A stretch of DNA of 52,775 nucleotides, from positions 1 to 52,775 of the forward strand of contig NZ_PGTZ01000002.1 of NCBI RefSeq assembly GCF_002798015.1, read 5' to 3'. This document shows, one piece after another, positions 15,206-26,490 of this stretch. Position 1 is the stretch's first letter, and each line of letters opens with the position of its first letter. The position numbers were made by a program, and so were the translations under genes. The notes beneath the pieces were generated by a model. That model was given only the letters and a program-made list of their open reading frames with translations, ran no database searches and was not told where the DNA came from. Source of the DNA: Luteimicrobium subarcticum. Its GTDB lineage: Bacteria > Actinomycetota > Actinomycetes > Actinomycetales > Cellulomonadaceae.

Positions 15206-15889
15206 ATGAGATCTCGCGTGCTGGTGGTCGACGACGACACCGCTCTCTCGGAGATGATCGGCATCGTCCTCAAGTCGGAGGGGTTCGAGCCGGTCTTCTG
15301 TGCCAACGGTGACGCCGCGCTGGGTGTGTTCCGGGCGTCGCAGCCCGACCTGGTGCTGCTCGACCTGATGCTGCCCGGCAAGGACGGCACGCAGGTGTGC
15401 CGGGAGATCCGGTCGGAGTCGGGCGTCCCGATCATCATGCTGACGGCCAAGAGCGACACGCTCGACGTGGTCACGGGTCTGGAGTCGGGCGCCGACGACT
15501 ACGTCTCGAAGCCGTTCAAGCCGAAGGAGCTGGTGGCGCGCATCCGCGCACGGCTGCGCCGCACGGACGACACGGCCCCCGAGGTCCTGGCGATCCGTGA
15601 CATCAGCATCGACGTGACGGGTCACCGGGTCATGCGGGGCGACACCGTCATCTCGCTCACCCCGCTCGAGTTCGACCTCCTCGTCGCGCTCGCGCGCAAG
15701 CCCTGGCAGGTGTTCTCGCGCGAGGTCCTGCTGGAGCGCGTGTGGGGCTACCGGCACGCCGCCGACACGCGCCTCGTGAACGTCCACGTGCAGCGGCTGC
15801 GGTCCAAGGTGGAGCACGACCCCGAGAACCCCGAGATCGTCCTCACGGTCCGCGGCGTCGGCTACAAGGCGGGGACGGCGTCGTCCTGA
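15206..15889 (+). CDS. mtrA: MtrA, OmpR-family response regulator
   Basis: The 227-residue protein has a receiver domain (1-115) with acidic pocket DDD at 9-11, phospho-acceptor D53 in LLDLMLPGKDG, T80 and K102 (SKPFKP). A winged-helix OmpR-type DNA-binding domain follows (about 130-225) with LTPLEFDLLVALARKPWQVF and RGVGYK. MtrA controls cell division, chromosome replication and cell-wall hydrolase genes in actinobacteria. It is followed one base later by mtrB, then lpqB, comF, hpf and secA, the order conserved in Mycobacterium and relatives. Length is standard. The start at ATG 15206 gives the usual N terminus. Confidence 0.97.
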   Translation: MRSRVLVVDDDTALSEMIGIVLKSEGFEPVFCANGDAALGVFRASQPDLVLLDLMLPGKDGTQVCREIRSESGVPIIMLTAKSDTLDVVTGLESGADDYVSKPFKPKELVARIRARLRRTDDTAPEVLAIRDISIDVTGHRVMRGDTVISLTPLEFDLLVALARKPWQVFSREVLLERVWGYRHAADTRLVNVHVQRLRSKVEHDPENPEIVLTVRGVGYKAGTASS

Positions 15890-15890
15890 C

Positions 15891-17657
15891 ATGACGGGCA
15901 CGGGCGGGCGCGCGGGACGCGGACGTGGCCGGCGCGCAGCCCTGCGGGTGCGGCGCGTCGGGCGCGCCGTCGCGTCGTGGCCCCGCCGCGCCGCCGCGCG
16001 CTGGCGTTCGTCCCTGCAGGTGCGGGTCGTCACCAGCTCGCTCGTCGTCGGGATCGTCGTCGTCGCGGTGCTCGGCGCCTACCTGTCGGTGCAGGTGCGC
16101 AACGGCCTGTTCGACCGGCGGGTCGACCAGATCCTCCAGGAGTCGCAGCGCTCCACCCAGCAGGCGCAGTCGACCTTCGACGCGGCCTCGGCGAAGGACT
16201 CCACCGAGGTCCAGCAGCTCCTCAACGACACGGTCCCGCAGCTCCAGCAGAGCGGGTCGGGCAACCGGGACGTGTTCCTCGTCCGCCCCGCGGGCTCCAC
16301 CGCGGCGCCGTCCGTCGTCGGCGTGAGCACCACGCAGGAGTTCCGCGGTCTCGTGTCCGACGACCTGCGCTCGCAGGTCGAGAACGGGCAGGGCCAGTAC
16401 TGGCAGTCCGTCGCCATCCCGCAGCCTGACGGGTCGTCCGAGCCGGGCGTCGTCGTCGGCTCCCGGGTCACCCTGCCCGTCGTAGGCGACTTCGAGCTGT
16501 ATTACCTGTACTCGCTGGCCGACGACGAGTCCACGCTCCGGTTCGTCCAGTCCGTCCTCGCGATCGGCGCGATCGTGCTGCTCGGCCTCGTCGGCGCGAC
16601 CACGTTCCTCGTCGCCCGCCAGGTCGTCGTCCCCGTGCGCAACGCCGCCCGGGTTGCCGGACGCCTCGCCGACGGGCGCCTCGACGAACGCCTCGCCGTG
16701 CGCGGCACCGACGAGATGGCGACCCTCGGCCGCGCGTTCAACGGCATGGCCGAGAGCCTCCAGGTGCAGATCGCCCGCTGGGAGGAGCTCTCGACGCTCC
16801 AACGCCGGTTCGTGTCCGACGTGTCGCACGAGCTGCGCACCCCGCTCACCACGATCCGCATGGCCGGCGAGGTCATTTACGCGTCCCGCGACGAGTTCGA
16901 GCCCGCGTCCCGCCGCTCCGCCGAGCTGCTGCGCGCCCAGATCGACCGGTTCGAGGAGCTCCTCGCCGACCTCCTCGAGATCTCCCGCTTCGACGCCGGG
17001 GCCGTGGGGCTCGAGGCAGAACGCTCCGACCTGTCGCGCGCCGTCGACGCGGTCGTCGAGCACGTCCTCCCGCTCGCCGAGAGCAAGGGCGTGTGGATCA
17101 GCGCGAACCTGCCCGAGCGACCCGTCATCGCCGACCTCGACACCCGCCGCATCGAACGCGTCCTGCGCAACCTCGTCGTCAACGCCGTCGAGCACGCCGA
17201 GGGCGGACCCGTCGAGATCGACGTCGCCGCCGACGAGCGCGCCGCCGCCGTCGTCGTCCGCGACTTCGGGGTGGGCCTCACCCAGGACGAGACCGGTCAC
17301 GTCTTCGACCGGTTCTGGCGCGCCGACCCCGCCCGCGCCCGCACCACCGGCGGCACCGGGCTCGGCCTCGCCATCGCGCTCGAGGACGCCCACCTGCACG
17401 GCGGCTGGCTCGAGGCGTGGGGACGCCCCGGCCGGGGCGCGTCGTTCCGGCTCACCGTGCCGCGCCGCGCCGGCATCCTGCTCACCGAGTCGCCCCTGCC
17501 GCTCGTGCCCGCCTCCGAGGTGCCGCGCTCCGCGACACCCGACGAGATCCGTGACACCGCAGACGGCCCGTCGGGGCTCGGCCGGGGCACCGTCCCGTCC
17601 GACCACGGCCCCGCCGCCCTGCCGCAGCTGCACGCCGCACCGGAGGGAGACCGATGA
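15891..17657 (+). CDS. mtrB: MtrB, membrane sensor histidine kinase
   Basis: The 588-residue protein has a basic cytoplasmic start and a first membrane segment at about 45-67. An extracellular sensor region of about 150 residues follows (70-215), then a second membrane segment at 218-243 and a HAMP linker at 245-295. The dimerisation domain carries phospho-accepting H313 in VSHELRTPLTTI. The ATPase domain shows the N-box NLVVNAVEHA (N427), RDFGVGL and TGGTGLGLAIA. The C-terminal 90 residues are a Pro/Gly-rich tail. It phosphorylates MtrA. The start ATG lies one base after the mtrA stop, and its own stop overlaps lpqB by four bases. Confidence 0.96.
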   Translation: MTGTGGRAGRGRGRRAALRVRRVGRAVASWPRRAAARWRSSLQVRVVTSSLVVGIVVVAVLGAYLSVQVRNGLFDRRVDQILQESQRSTQQAQSTFDAASAKDSTEVQQLLNDTVPQLQQSGSGNRDVFLVRPAGSTAAPSVVGVSTTQEFRGLVSDDLRSQVENGQGQYWQSVAIPQPDGSSEPGVVVGSRVTLPVVGDFELYYLYSLADDESTLRFVQSVLAIGAIVLLGLVGATTFLVARQVVVPVRNAARVAGRLADGRLDERLAVRGTDEMATLGRAFNGMAESLQVQIARWEELSTLQRRFVSDVSHELRTPLTTIRMAGEVIYASRDEFEPASRRSAELLRAQIDRFEELLADLLEISRFDAGAVGLEAERSDLSRAVDAVVEHVLPLAESKGVWISANLPERPVIADLDTRRIERVLRNLVVNAVEHAEGGPVEIDVAADERAAAVVVRDFGVGLTQDETGHVFDRFWRADPARARTTGGTGLGLAIALEDAHLHGGWLEAWGRPGRGASFRLTVPRRAGILLTESPLPLVPASEVPRSATPDEIRDTADGPSGLGRGTVPSDHGPAALPQLHAAPEGDR

Positions 17658-19423
17658 CCACCGCCCGCCGTCGCGCCACCGCCTCGGCCCTGCTCCTCCT
17701 GCTCGCGCTCGTGGGCGGGTGCGCCGTCTTCCCGACGTCCGGCGACGTCCACCAGGGCACGTCCGAGGTGCCCGAGCCCGGCCAGGTCTACCTCGGCACC
17801 CCCGACTCGCCCCGCCAGGGCGCGGCCCCCGTCGAGATCGTCCGCGGCTTCATGGACGCGCTCGCCCAGGGCGTCTCCGACGACTTCACCGTCGCGCGCG
17901 AGTACCTCGCCGACGACGTCACCGACTGGGACCCCTGGGCGTCCGTCGCGGTGTACTCCGGCGAACCGACCCTCGCGTCCGGCACCGCCGCCGCCGCCGC
18001 AGGAGCCGGGCCCGACGCCGCCGACCCGGGCGGCGACGCGGCCGCCGCGCAGCCCGCCCCCACCCCCGGGACGACAGCGCGCGTCCGCGGCGACGTCGCG
18101 ACCCTCGCGTCGCTCGGCAACGACGGCGAGTTCACCGAGGAGCCGCGCGGCACCCACAAGGAGCTGTCGTTCACGCTCGAGGTCGACCCCGCGGGCCAGT
18201 GGCGCATCACGCGCCTCGACGACGGCATCGAGATGTCCGGAGCGAACTTCAGCTCCGTCTACCGGTCGGTGGACGTCTACTTCCCGACCACCGACGCCAA
18301 GGTGCTCGTGCCCGACGTCCGCTGGTTCCCGCAGAGCATCGCCCGCACGCAGGCCGTCAAGGCCGTGCTCGCCGGCCCCGCACCGTGGCTGCGCGACGCC
18401 GTCGGCAACCCCGTCCCCGAGGGCACCGACCTCAGCGTCGACTCCGTCGTCGTCGACGGCGACGGGACGGCGACCGTCGACCTGACCGCCGCCGCGAAGG
18501 CCGCGTCCGGGCCGGACCGCGCCGTGATGGTCCAGCAGCTCAGCACTGTCCTCCTGCAGTTCCCGGGCATCCAGAGCGTCGACGTCCTCGCCGCCGGGTC
18601 CGTGCTGTCCGTGCCCGCGTCCGCGGCGCTGCTCGTCGACCCGGACCCCGGGCCCGGGCCCTACGTCGTCGTCGGGCGGGGCGTTCGCAGCCTCGCGACC
18701 GGCACGCCCACCAAGGTCCCCGACACGGTCGACGCGGGCGCCGCGACCGCGACGGCCCTCGCGGTGGGGGCGTCCGCGAAGCTCGTGGTGGCGCGCGAGG
18801 GCACCGGCCAGCTCTGGTCGCTCTCGGGCACCAGGGCGCGTCTCCTGCTCGCCGCGCCCGACCTCGCGCGGCCGTCCGTCGACCGGTTCGACCGGATCTG
18901 GACGGCGTCGTCCGACCACGACGCCGCGCTGCTCGCGCTGTCCGCCGCCGGTCGCAGCACCCCGGTCGACGCGTCCTGGCTGGCCGGACGACGCGTCCTG
19001 TCCGTCGCGGTGTCGCGCGACGGCGCCCGCGTGGTCGTGGTGTCGCAGAACGCGTCGGGCACGCGCGTCGACCTCGCCGGCGTGGTGCGCAACGAGGCCG
19101 GCGTGCCGCTGCGCCTCACGGACGCCGTGAGCGTCGGCGCGTCCCTCGCGAGCGTCACGCAGGCCGTCTGGGTCGACGACGACACGCTCGCCGTCCTGGG
19201 ACGCGGCGCGGCCGCGTCGGTGGCCACCGTGAACCTCGTCCCGGTCGGCGGGTTCACGCGGGCGCTGTCCCCGGTGAACGACGTCGTGTCGATCGCGGCC
19301 GGGCACGGCGAGCGCGCCGTCTTCGCCGCCGCGAAGGACGGCACCCTGTGGGAGCGGAGCCTGACGGGCGCGAGCTGGACGGCAGCGGCCGTCGAGGTGC
19401 GGCTCCCCGCCTTCCCCGGCTGA
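17654..19423 (+). CDS. lpqB: LpqB, lipoprotein modulating MtrAB
   Basis: The 589-residue protein has a short signal peptide ending in the lipobox LVGGC, with C23 as the lipidated cysteine (LLLLLALVGGCAVFP). An N-terminal GerMN-type domain follows (about 190-340: VDVYFPTTDAKVLVPDVRWF, DGDGTATVDLTAAAK). The C-terminal beta-propeller has recurring WSLSGTRAR, LSVAVSRDGARVVVV and WVDDDTLAVLGR blades. LpqB interacts with the extracellular part of MtrB and influences MtrA signalling. It starts with ATGA overlap on mtrB, so the three genes are one translationally coupled operon. An Ala/Pro-rich linker sits at about 110-140. Confidence 0.95.
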   Translation: MTTARRRATASALLLLLALVGGCAVFPTSGDVHQGTSEVPEPGQVYLGTPDSPRQGAAPVEIVRGFMDALAQGVSDDFTVAREYLADDVTDWDPWASVAVYSGEPTLASGTAAAAAGAGPDAADPGGDAAAAQPAPTPGTTARVRGDVATLASLGNDGEFTEEPRGTHKELSFTLEVDPAGQWRITRLDDGIEMSGANFSSVYRSVDVYFPTTDAKVLVPDVRWFPQSIARTQAVKAVLAGPAPWLRDAVGNPVPEGTDLSVDSVVVDGDGTATVDLTAAAKAASGPDRAVMVQQLSTVLLQFPGIQSVDVLAAGSVLSVPASAALLVDPDPGPGPYVVVGRGVRSLATGTPTKVPDTVDAGAATATALAVGASAKLVVAREGTGQLWSLSGTRARLLLAAPDLARPSVDRFDRIWTASSDHDAALLALSAAGRSTPVDASWLAGRRVLSVAVSRDGARVVVVSQNASGTRVDLAGVVRNEAGVPLRLTDAVSVGASLASVTQAVWVDDDTLAVLGRGAAASVATVNLVPVGGFTRALSPVNDVVSIAAGHGERAVFAAAKDGTLWERSLTGASWTAAAVEVRLPAFPG

Positions 19424-19554
19424 CCCGGCCGTCCCAGCAGTCGCAGCGGTCGACGCCTGTCCACCCGCGGGCTCGCGGGCGGTCCGTCCACGCTCGCCCG
19501 CCCACGGTGGGTCTCGCGGCACGCTGCGGACGCGTCCGCGACCACGCTGTGCGA

Positions 19555-20277
19555 ATGACCGGGTGGAACCTCGCGACCGACCTTGCACGTCTCGTCGTCC
19601 CCGTCGAGTGCGCCGGCTGCGGACGGTGGGACCTGCCGTGGTGCGACGACTGCGCGAGCTGCCTCGGTGCCCCGCGCCGCTGCGAGGCCGGCGCGGGTCG
19701 GCTCGACCGGGTCGGGGTGCCGGTGCTCCCCGTGTGGGCCGTCGCGGACTACGACGGCGCCGCGCGCCAGGCCGTCGTCGCCTGGAAGGACCACGGTCGG
19801 CTCGACCTCGACCAGCACCTCGGCGCGGCGCTGCAGCACGCCGCCCGCGAGCTCGCCGGACCGCTGCGGCGGCAGGTCGGCGACACCGTGCTCGTGGTCG
19901 CGGCGCCCTCGTCCTCACGGTCGCGCGCGGCGCGGGGGAGGGCCCCGGTCGAGCACCTGGCCCGGGCCGTCGTCGCCGGCCTGCGCGGGGAGGGCCTCGA
20001 CGCGCGGACCGTGCGCGCGCTCGCTCTGCGCCCCGGGGGACGACGGCAGAAGGGCCTCGGCGCGCGCGACCGCGCGGCCAACCTGCGCGGACGCGTCCGG
20101 TCCACACGCCGTGCCCGGGCCGCCGTCGGGACGCCCGTCGTGCTCGTCGACGACGTCCTGACCACGGGCGCGACCCTCGCGGCCTGCGACGTCGCGCTCA
20201 CGGCCGCGGGGGCCGTCGTGGTGGCCGCGATCGTGGTCGCGGCCACACCACGACGGAGCCTGGGACGCACCTCCTGA
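19555..20277 (+). CDS. ComF-family phosphoribosyltransferase-like protein
   Basis: The 240-residue protein starts at ATG 19555. The frame is open far upstream, but that part is a shadow of mtrB and lpqB. An N-terminal zinc finger has CAGCGRWDLPWCDDC (Cys 19, 22, 30, 33). The central domain has WAVADYDGAARQAVVAWKDH, and the PRPP-binding loop VVLVDDVLTTGATLAACDVA lies near the C terminus. ComF proteins support DNA uptake in competent bacteria; the actinobacterial role is unclear. It lies 131 bases after lpqB and is followed by hpf, as in Mycobacterium (Rv3242c-Rv3241c). Confidence 0.92.
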   Translation: MTGWNLATDLARLVVPVECAGCGRWDLPWCDDCASCLGAPRRCEAGAGRLDRVGVPVLPVWAVADYDGAARQAVVAWKDHGRLDLDQHLGAALQHAARELAGPLRRQVGDTVLVVAAPSSSRSRAARGRAPVEHLARAVVAGLRGEGLDARTVRALALRPGGRRQKGLGARDRAANLRGRVRSTRRARAAVGTPVVLVDDVLTTGATLAACDVALTAAGAVVVAAIVVAATPRRSLGRTS

Positions 20278-20419
20278 ACCCACAGTTCGCTTTCATGTCG
20301 CATCGGGGTCACGGCTTGCTAGCCTGATGGTCAGACGACGCCGCGGGCGCCGAACGAGGGAACTCGTGCCGGCTCCGTCGCGTCGAGAACCCGTGACACG
20401 GGGAGGTGAGGATGCGTCC

Positions 20420-20436
20420 GGCGCCCGCAGGGCGCC
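20420..20436. other. GC-rich hairpin in the hpf leader
   Basis: A perfect 7-bp stem (ggcgccc/gggcgcc) with a 3-base loop lies about 85 bases before hpf. It stands in a 244-base stretch without a gene between comF and hpf. It may be a weak terminator after comF or a leader structure; no U-tract follows. Confidence 0.35.
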
Positions 20437-20521
20437 CCGTTCCGCAGCAAGGACGTGACGTCACCTCGGACAGGCCCGGGAAGGGCCGGAGGTGGCGCAC
20501 CTACAGCCACCGGAGGCTCAC

Positions 20522-21154
20522 ATGGAGATCGTCGTCGTCGGCCGTCACACCGAGGTAGCGGACCGCTTCCGCCGCCACGCGGAGGACAAGCTCGCGAAGG
20601 TCGAACAGCTGTCCCCGACCGCGCAGCGCGTGGACGTGGAGGTGACGCACGAGAACAACCCGCGGCTCGCAGGAGTCCGCGAACGGGTGGAGCTCACGGT
20701 GCGCGCCAAGGGCCCGGTGGTCCGGGCCGAGGCAGCGGCGGACGACAGGTTCGGGGCCCTCGACCTCGCTCTCGACAAGCTCGCCGAGAGGCTGCGCCGG
20801 GCGCGCGACCGTCGCAAGGACCACCGCACCAACATCGTGACCCCCAAGCCGGACGTCGAGGCGCCCGTGGACGAGGAGGTCGAGGCCGAGGAGCCCGTGG
20901 CACCGCCCGCGGTCCCCGGTGAGGCCGTCGACATCCCGATGGGCGACTCGCCCGTCGTGATCCGCGAGAAGCTGCACGAGGCGACCCCCATGTCGCTCGA
21001 CGAGGCCATCTACCAGATGGAGATGGTCGGTCACGACTTCTACGTCTTCGTGGACTCCGCGACCGGGCGTCCGTCGGCCGCGTACCGCCGCCACGGGTGG
21101 ACCTACGGCGTCGTCCAGCTGGACACGCGCTGCGACTGCCACGACGCCGGCTGA
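20522..21154 (+). CDS. hpf: Ribosome hibernation promoting factor, long form
   Basis: The 210-residue protein starts at ATG 20522 behind the site GGAGG (at 20510). The N-terminal S30AE domain (1-105) reads MEIVVVGRHTEVADRFRRHA, DVEVTHENNP and a basic end RLRRARDRRKDH. An acidic linker follows. The C-terminal dimerisation domain (about 148-205) has VVIREKLHEATPMSLDEAIY, QMEMVGHDFYVFVDSATG and YRRHGWTYGVVQL. It binds the small ribosomal subunit and, through the C-terminal domain, pairs 70S ribosomes into inactive 100S dimers in stress or stationary phase. A strong hairpin follows the gene. Confidence 0.95.
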   Translation: MEIVVVGRHTEVADRFRRHAEDKLAKVEQLSPTAQRVDVEVTHENNPRLAGVRERVELTVRAKGPVVRAEAAADDRFGALDLALDKLAERLRRARDRRKDHRTNIVTPKPDVEAPVDEEVEAEEPVAPPAVPGEAVDIPMGDSPVVIREKLHEATPMSLDEAIYQMEMVGHDFYVFVDSATGRPSAAYRRHGWTYGVVQLDTRCDCHDAG

Positions 21155-21171
21155 GCCGATCGTCCCCAGGT

Positions 21172-21204
21172 GAGGGCCGGACCGCGCACCGCGGTCCGGC
21201 CCTC
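21172..21204 (+). terminator. Rho-independent-like terminator after hpf
   Basis: A perfect 15-bp stem (GAGGGCCGGACCGCG and its complement) with a CAC loop begins 18 bases after the hpf stop. No T-run follows, as is common in high-GC actinobacteria. It probably ends the mtrA-to-hpf transcription unit. Confidence 0.8.
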
Positions 21205-21269
21205 GCCGTCGGTTCGGGTGCGGGTGCACGTGCGGGTGCGCTGTCGGTGCCGGGTGCCAGGGTGGGCAG

Positions 21270-22523
21270 ATGGCCTCACGTGATGGCGCGTCCGCCGCCC
21301 TGCCGACGCTGTCCGCCAGCGCCGCGCGCCGCACCGCCCTGCACGCGCAGGGGCTCGCCCGGCGCCGCCCCGACGCCGCGGCACGCGTCACGGCGGCAGG
21401 CGTGGGGCGTGTCGTCGACCGCCTGCAGGTGCTGCAGATCGACTCGGTGAACGTCCTCGCGCGCGCCCACCTCGTGCCGTTGTACTCGCGCCTCGGCGCG
21501 TACGACCCGGCGCTGCTCGACCGGGCGGCGGGGCGCGCGCCACGTCGCGTCGTGGAGACGTGGGCGCACCAGGCGTCCTTCGTCCCGCCGTCCCTGTACC
21601 CGTACCTCGGGTGGCGCCGGGAGGCGTACGCGCAGCAGGCGTGGGGCTCGATCCGCTCAGTGGCGACGACGCACCCCCAGGTGGTCGAGGACGTCCGGGC
21701 GATGGTCGCCGAGCTCGGCCCGATCACGGCGTCCCAGGTGCAGGAGCAGATCGACCACCCGCGGGCGGAGCGCGTCGAGTGGGGCTGGAACTGGTCGGTC
21801 GCGAAGCGCGCCCTCGAGCTGCTGTTCTTCACGGGCGAGGTCATGGCGGCGCGCCGCAACGCGGCGTTCGAGCGCTGCTACGACCTGGCCGAGCGGGTCC
21901 TGCCGCCGGACGTCCGCGCGGTCGACCCGTTCTTCGCGGACCGGCAGGACGAGGCGTACCGCCACCTGCTCGACGTCTCGGCGCGTGCCCTCGGCATCGG
22001 CACGCGGCGCACCCTTGCGGACTACTACCGGCTGCGCGGCCCGGGGGTCGACCGGGCGCTCGGCGCGCTCGTCGAGGACGGCGTCCTGCTGCCGGTCGCG
22101 GTCGAGGGCGTGCCCGGCACGCACTACCGGCACCGGGACGCGACGACGCCCCGGCGCGCGGAGGCCGCGACCCTGCTCAGCCCGTTCGACCCGCTCGTGT
22201 TCGAGCGCACGCGGCTCGAGGACCTGTTCGGCCTGCGCTACCGCATCGAGATCTACGTGCCGGCCGCCCAGCGCGTCCACGGCTACTACGTGCTGCCGTT
22301 CCTCGAGGGGGAGCGGCTCACCGCCCGCGTCGACCTCAAGGCCGACCGGGCCGCGGGCGTCCTGCGGGTCGAGGCGACGCACCCCGAGCCGTGGACCGCA
22401 GCCGGGACGGCCGACGAGCTCGCCGCCGAGCTGCTCCGCTGCGCGGCCTGGCTGGGGCTCGACCGAGTGGTCGTGGCACCCCGTGGTGAGCTCGCGCCGG
22501 CCCTCGCCGGTGCCCTGCGGTGA
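21270..22523 (+). CDS. YcaQ-type winged-helix protein (crosslink-repair glycosylase-like)
   Basis: The 417-residue protein belongs to the HTH_42/YcaQ family. It has an N-terminal winged helix with VVDRLQVLQIDSVNVLARAH, the family signature, then LYSRLGAYDPALLDRAAGR, WAHQASFVPPSLYPYL, and the C-terminal conserved LLSPFDPLVFERTRLEDLFG and YYVLPFLEGERLTARVDLKA. E. coli YcaQ unhooks DNA interstrand crosslinks and Streptomyces AlkX-type relatives act on related lesions, so a repair role is likely but inferred. It sits alone between the hpf terminator and secA. The ATG at 21270 gives a normal N terminus. Confidence 0.88.
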   Translation: MASRDGASAALPTLSASAARRTALHAQGLARRRPDAAARVTAAGVGRVVDRLQVLQIDSVNVLARAHLVPLYSRLGAYDPALLDRAAGRAPRRVVETWAHQASFVPPSLYPYLGWRREAYAQQAWGSIRSVATTHPQVVEDVRAMVAELGPITASQVQEQIDHPRAERVEWGWNWSVAKRALELLFFTGEVMAARRNAAFERCYDLAERVLPPDVRAVDPFFADRQDEAYRHLLDVSARALGIGTRRTLADYYRLRGPGVDRALGALVEDGVLLPVAVEGVPGTHYRHRDATTPRRAEAATLLSPFDPLVFERTRLEDLFGLRYRIEIYVPAAQRVHGYYVLPFLEGERLTARVDLKADRAAGVLRVEATHPEPWTAAGTADELAAELLRCAAWLGLDRVVVAPRGELAPALAGALR

Positions 22524-22683
22524 GGCGCCCGGCGCGCTCGTCGAGCCCCGTCGGTGGAGCGGGCACCGAGCCGTCGGCCTTTGCGCCTACGATGGGGGCC
22601 ACTGGTGCGTCGTGGCGTCTGCCTCGTGCACGACCGTCCCCGGGACCGCCGGGGACTTCTCGGGATGAGCAGGGAGTACTTGC

Positions 22684-25680
<2,997 letters not shown>

Positions 25681-25747
25681 CCTCGAACGTCGACGGGCCG
25701 CCTGTGCGGTCCACACGTGCCACCGCGTGACAGCACGTGACAGTGCG

Positions 25748-25798
25748 TGACGGGAGGGCCGTCACCCCGATGTCCTCGGGGTGACGGCCCTCCCGTCA
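25748..25798. terminator. Long perfect hairpin terminator after secA (bidirectional)
   Basis: Bases 25748-25770 and 25776-25798 form a perfect 23-bp stem around a 5-base loop; the arms read TGACGGGAGGGCCGTCACCC on the left, and so on. It lies between secA (plus) and the DUF6459 gene (minus), which converge here, so it can stop both. It is preceded by three short repeats of the type cgtgacagc (25727-25750). Confidence 0.88.
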
Positions 25799-25820
25799 TG
25801 TGCTGTCGGTGTCGGCCCGG

Positions 25821-26390
25821 TCAGCCGATCTCGAGCGCGACCACGCGCCAGTGGCCGCGGCGCACCTCGACGCGGAGAGCGGCCGCGCGGACACGGTCGA
25901 CGTCGTCGACGACGACCGTCGCCTCCGCCGACGTCGGACCGAGCCGGACCACGCGCGCCCGGCGGACCAGCACCGGACGCGGCGCGACAGGCGGTCGCGG
26001 CACGCCCCGGACGAGCGCCGCGCGGGTGGTCAGCGCGTCCATGATCGACGGGGTCACCCAGCGGGCGAGCTGCGTGAGAGGACGCTCGCCACGCAACGCC
26101 TCGACGGTCCCGCGGACGACCGCGCACACGAGCGCCGTCGGGTCACCCAGCGGCGGAGCGGGCCGCTCCGACGGCGTGTCGTCGAGGACGACCGGCTCGG
26201 GACGCGGCTCGATCCCCGGACGCAGCAGCGGCACCGGTGCGCTGGGCGGTGCGACGGCCAGACGACCGCGCGGCGGCGGTGCCACGGGACGGACGCGCAG
26301 GCGGCGGGCAGCCGTGGGCGGGGCCGAGGCGGTGGACGGGCTGGTGGCCGGTGCGGTGGTGTGCCGCGGACGTGCGGTCGTGACGGTCAT
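25821..26390 (-). CDS. DUF6459 / Rv3235-like protein
   Basis: The 189-residue protein has a Pro/Ala/Arg-rich disordered N-terminal 75 residues and a compact C-terminal domain. That domain reads LVCAVVRGTVEALRGERPLT, QLARWVTPSIMDALTTRAAL, RARVVRLGPTSAEATVVVDD and VRAAALRVEVRRGHWRVVAL. This is the actinobacterial DUF6459 family (Rv3235-like, alanine-arginine-proline-rich); its function is unknown. The same region in other Micrococcales often holds a LysM gene immediately upstream, as here. It shares the minus strand and probable transcription unit with that gene, about 100 bases away. Start ATG 26390. Confidence 0.75.
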   Translation of the reverse strand: MTVTTARPRHTTAPATSPSTASAPPTAARRLRVRPVAPPPRGRLAVAPPSAPVPLLRPGIEPRPEPVVLDDTPSERPAPPLGDPTALVCAVVRGTVEALRGERPLTQLARWVTPSIMDALTTRAALVRGVPRPPVAPRPVLVRRARVVRLGPTSAEATVVVDDVDRVRAAALRVEVRRGHWRVVALEIG

Positions 26391-26490
26391 GACGGCTCCT
26401 CGTGCAGTCGGTGCGGGTGCGGGTGCGGGTGCGGTGCGATCTGTGTCGGTGCGAGGTCGGTGCGAGGTCGGTGGTCGGTGGACGCGCGGG

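Noticed and set aside
16654-19554. Long plus-strand frame running through mtrB and lpqB into comF
   Set aside because: Only the last 240 codons (from 19555) encode a recognisable protein. The rest is Arg/Pro/Ser shadow of mtrB and lpqB in another frame.
17297-20107. 936-codon minus-strand frame
   Set aside because: Antisense shadow of mtrB, lpqB and comF; no domains and atypical composition.
21205-21269. cgggtgc repeats after the hpf terminator
   Set aside because: Low-complexity GC-rich spacer with no symmetry beyond the repeats; no feature supported.
26405-26480. Tandem ggtgcg and gaggtcggt repeats
   Set aside because: Short simple-sequence repeats in an intergenic gap; too short and irregular to be a CRISPR or a defined element.
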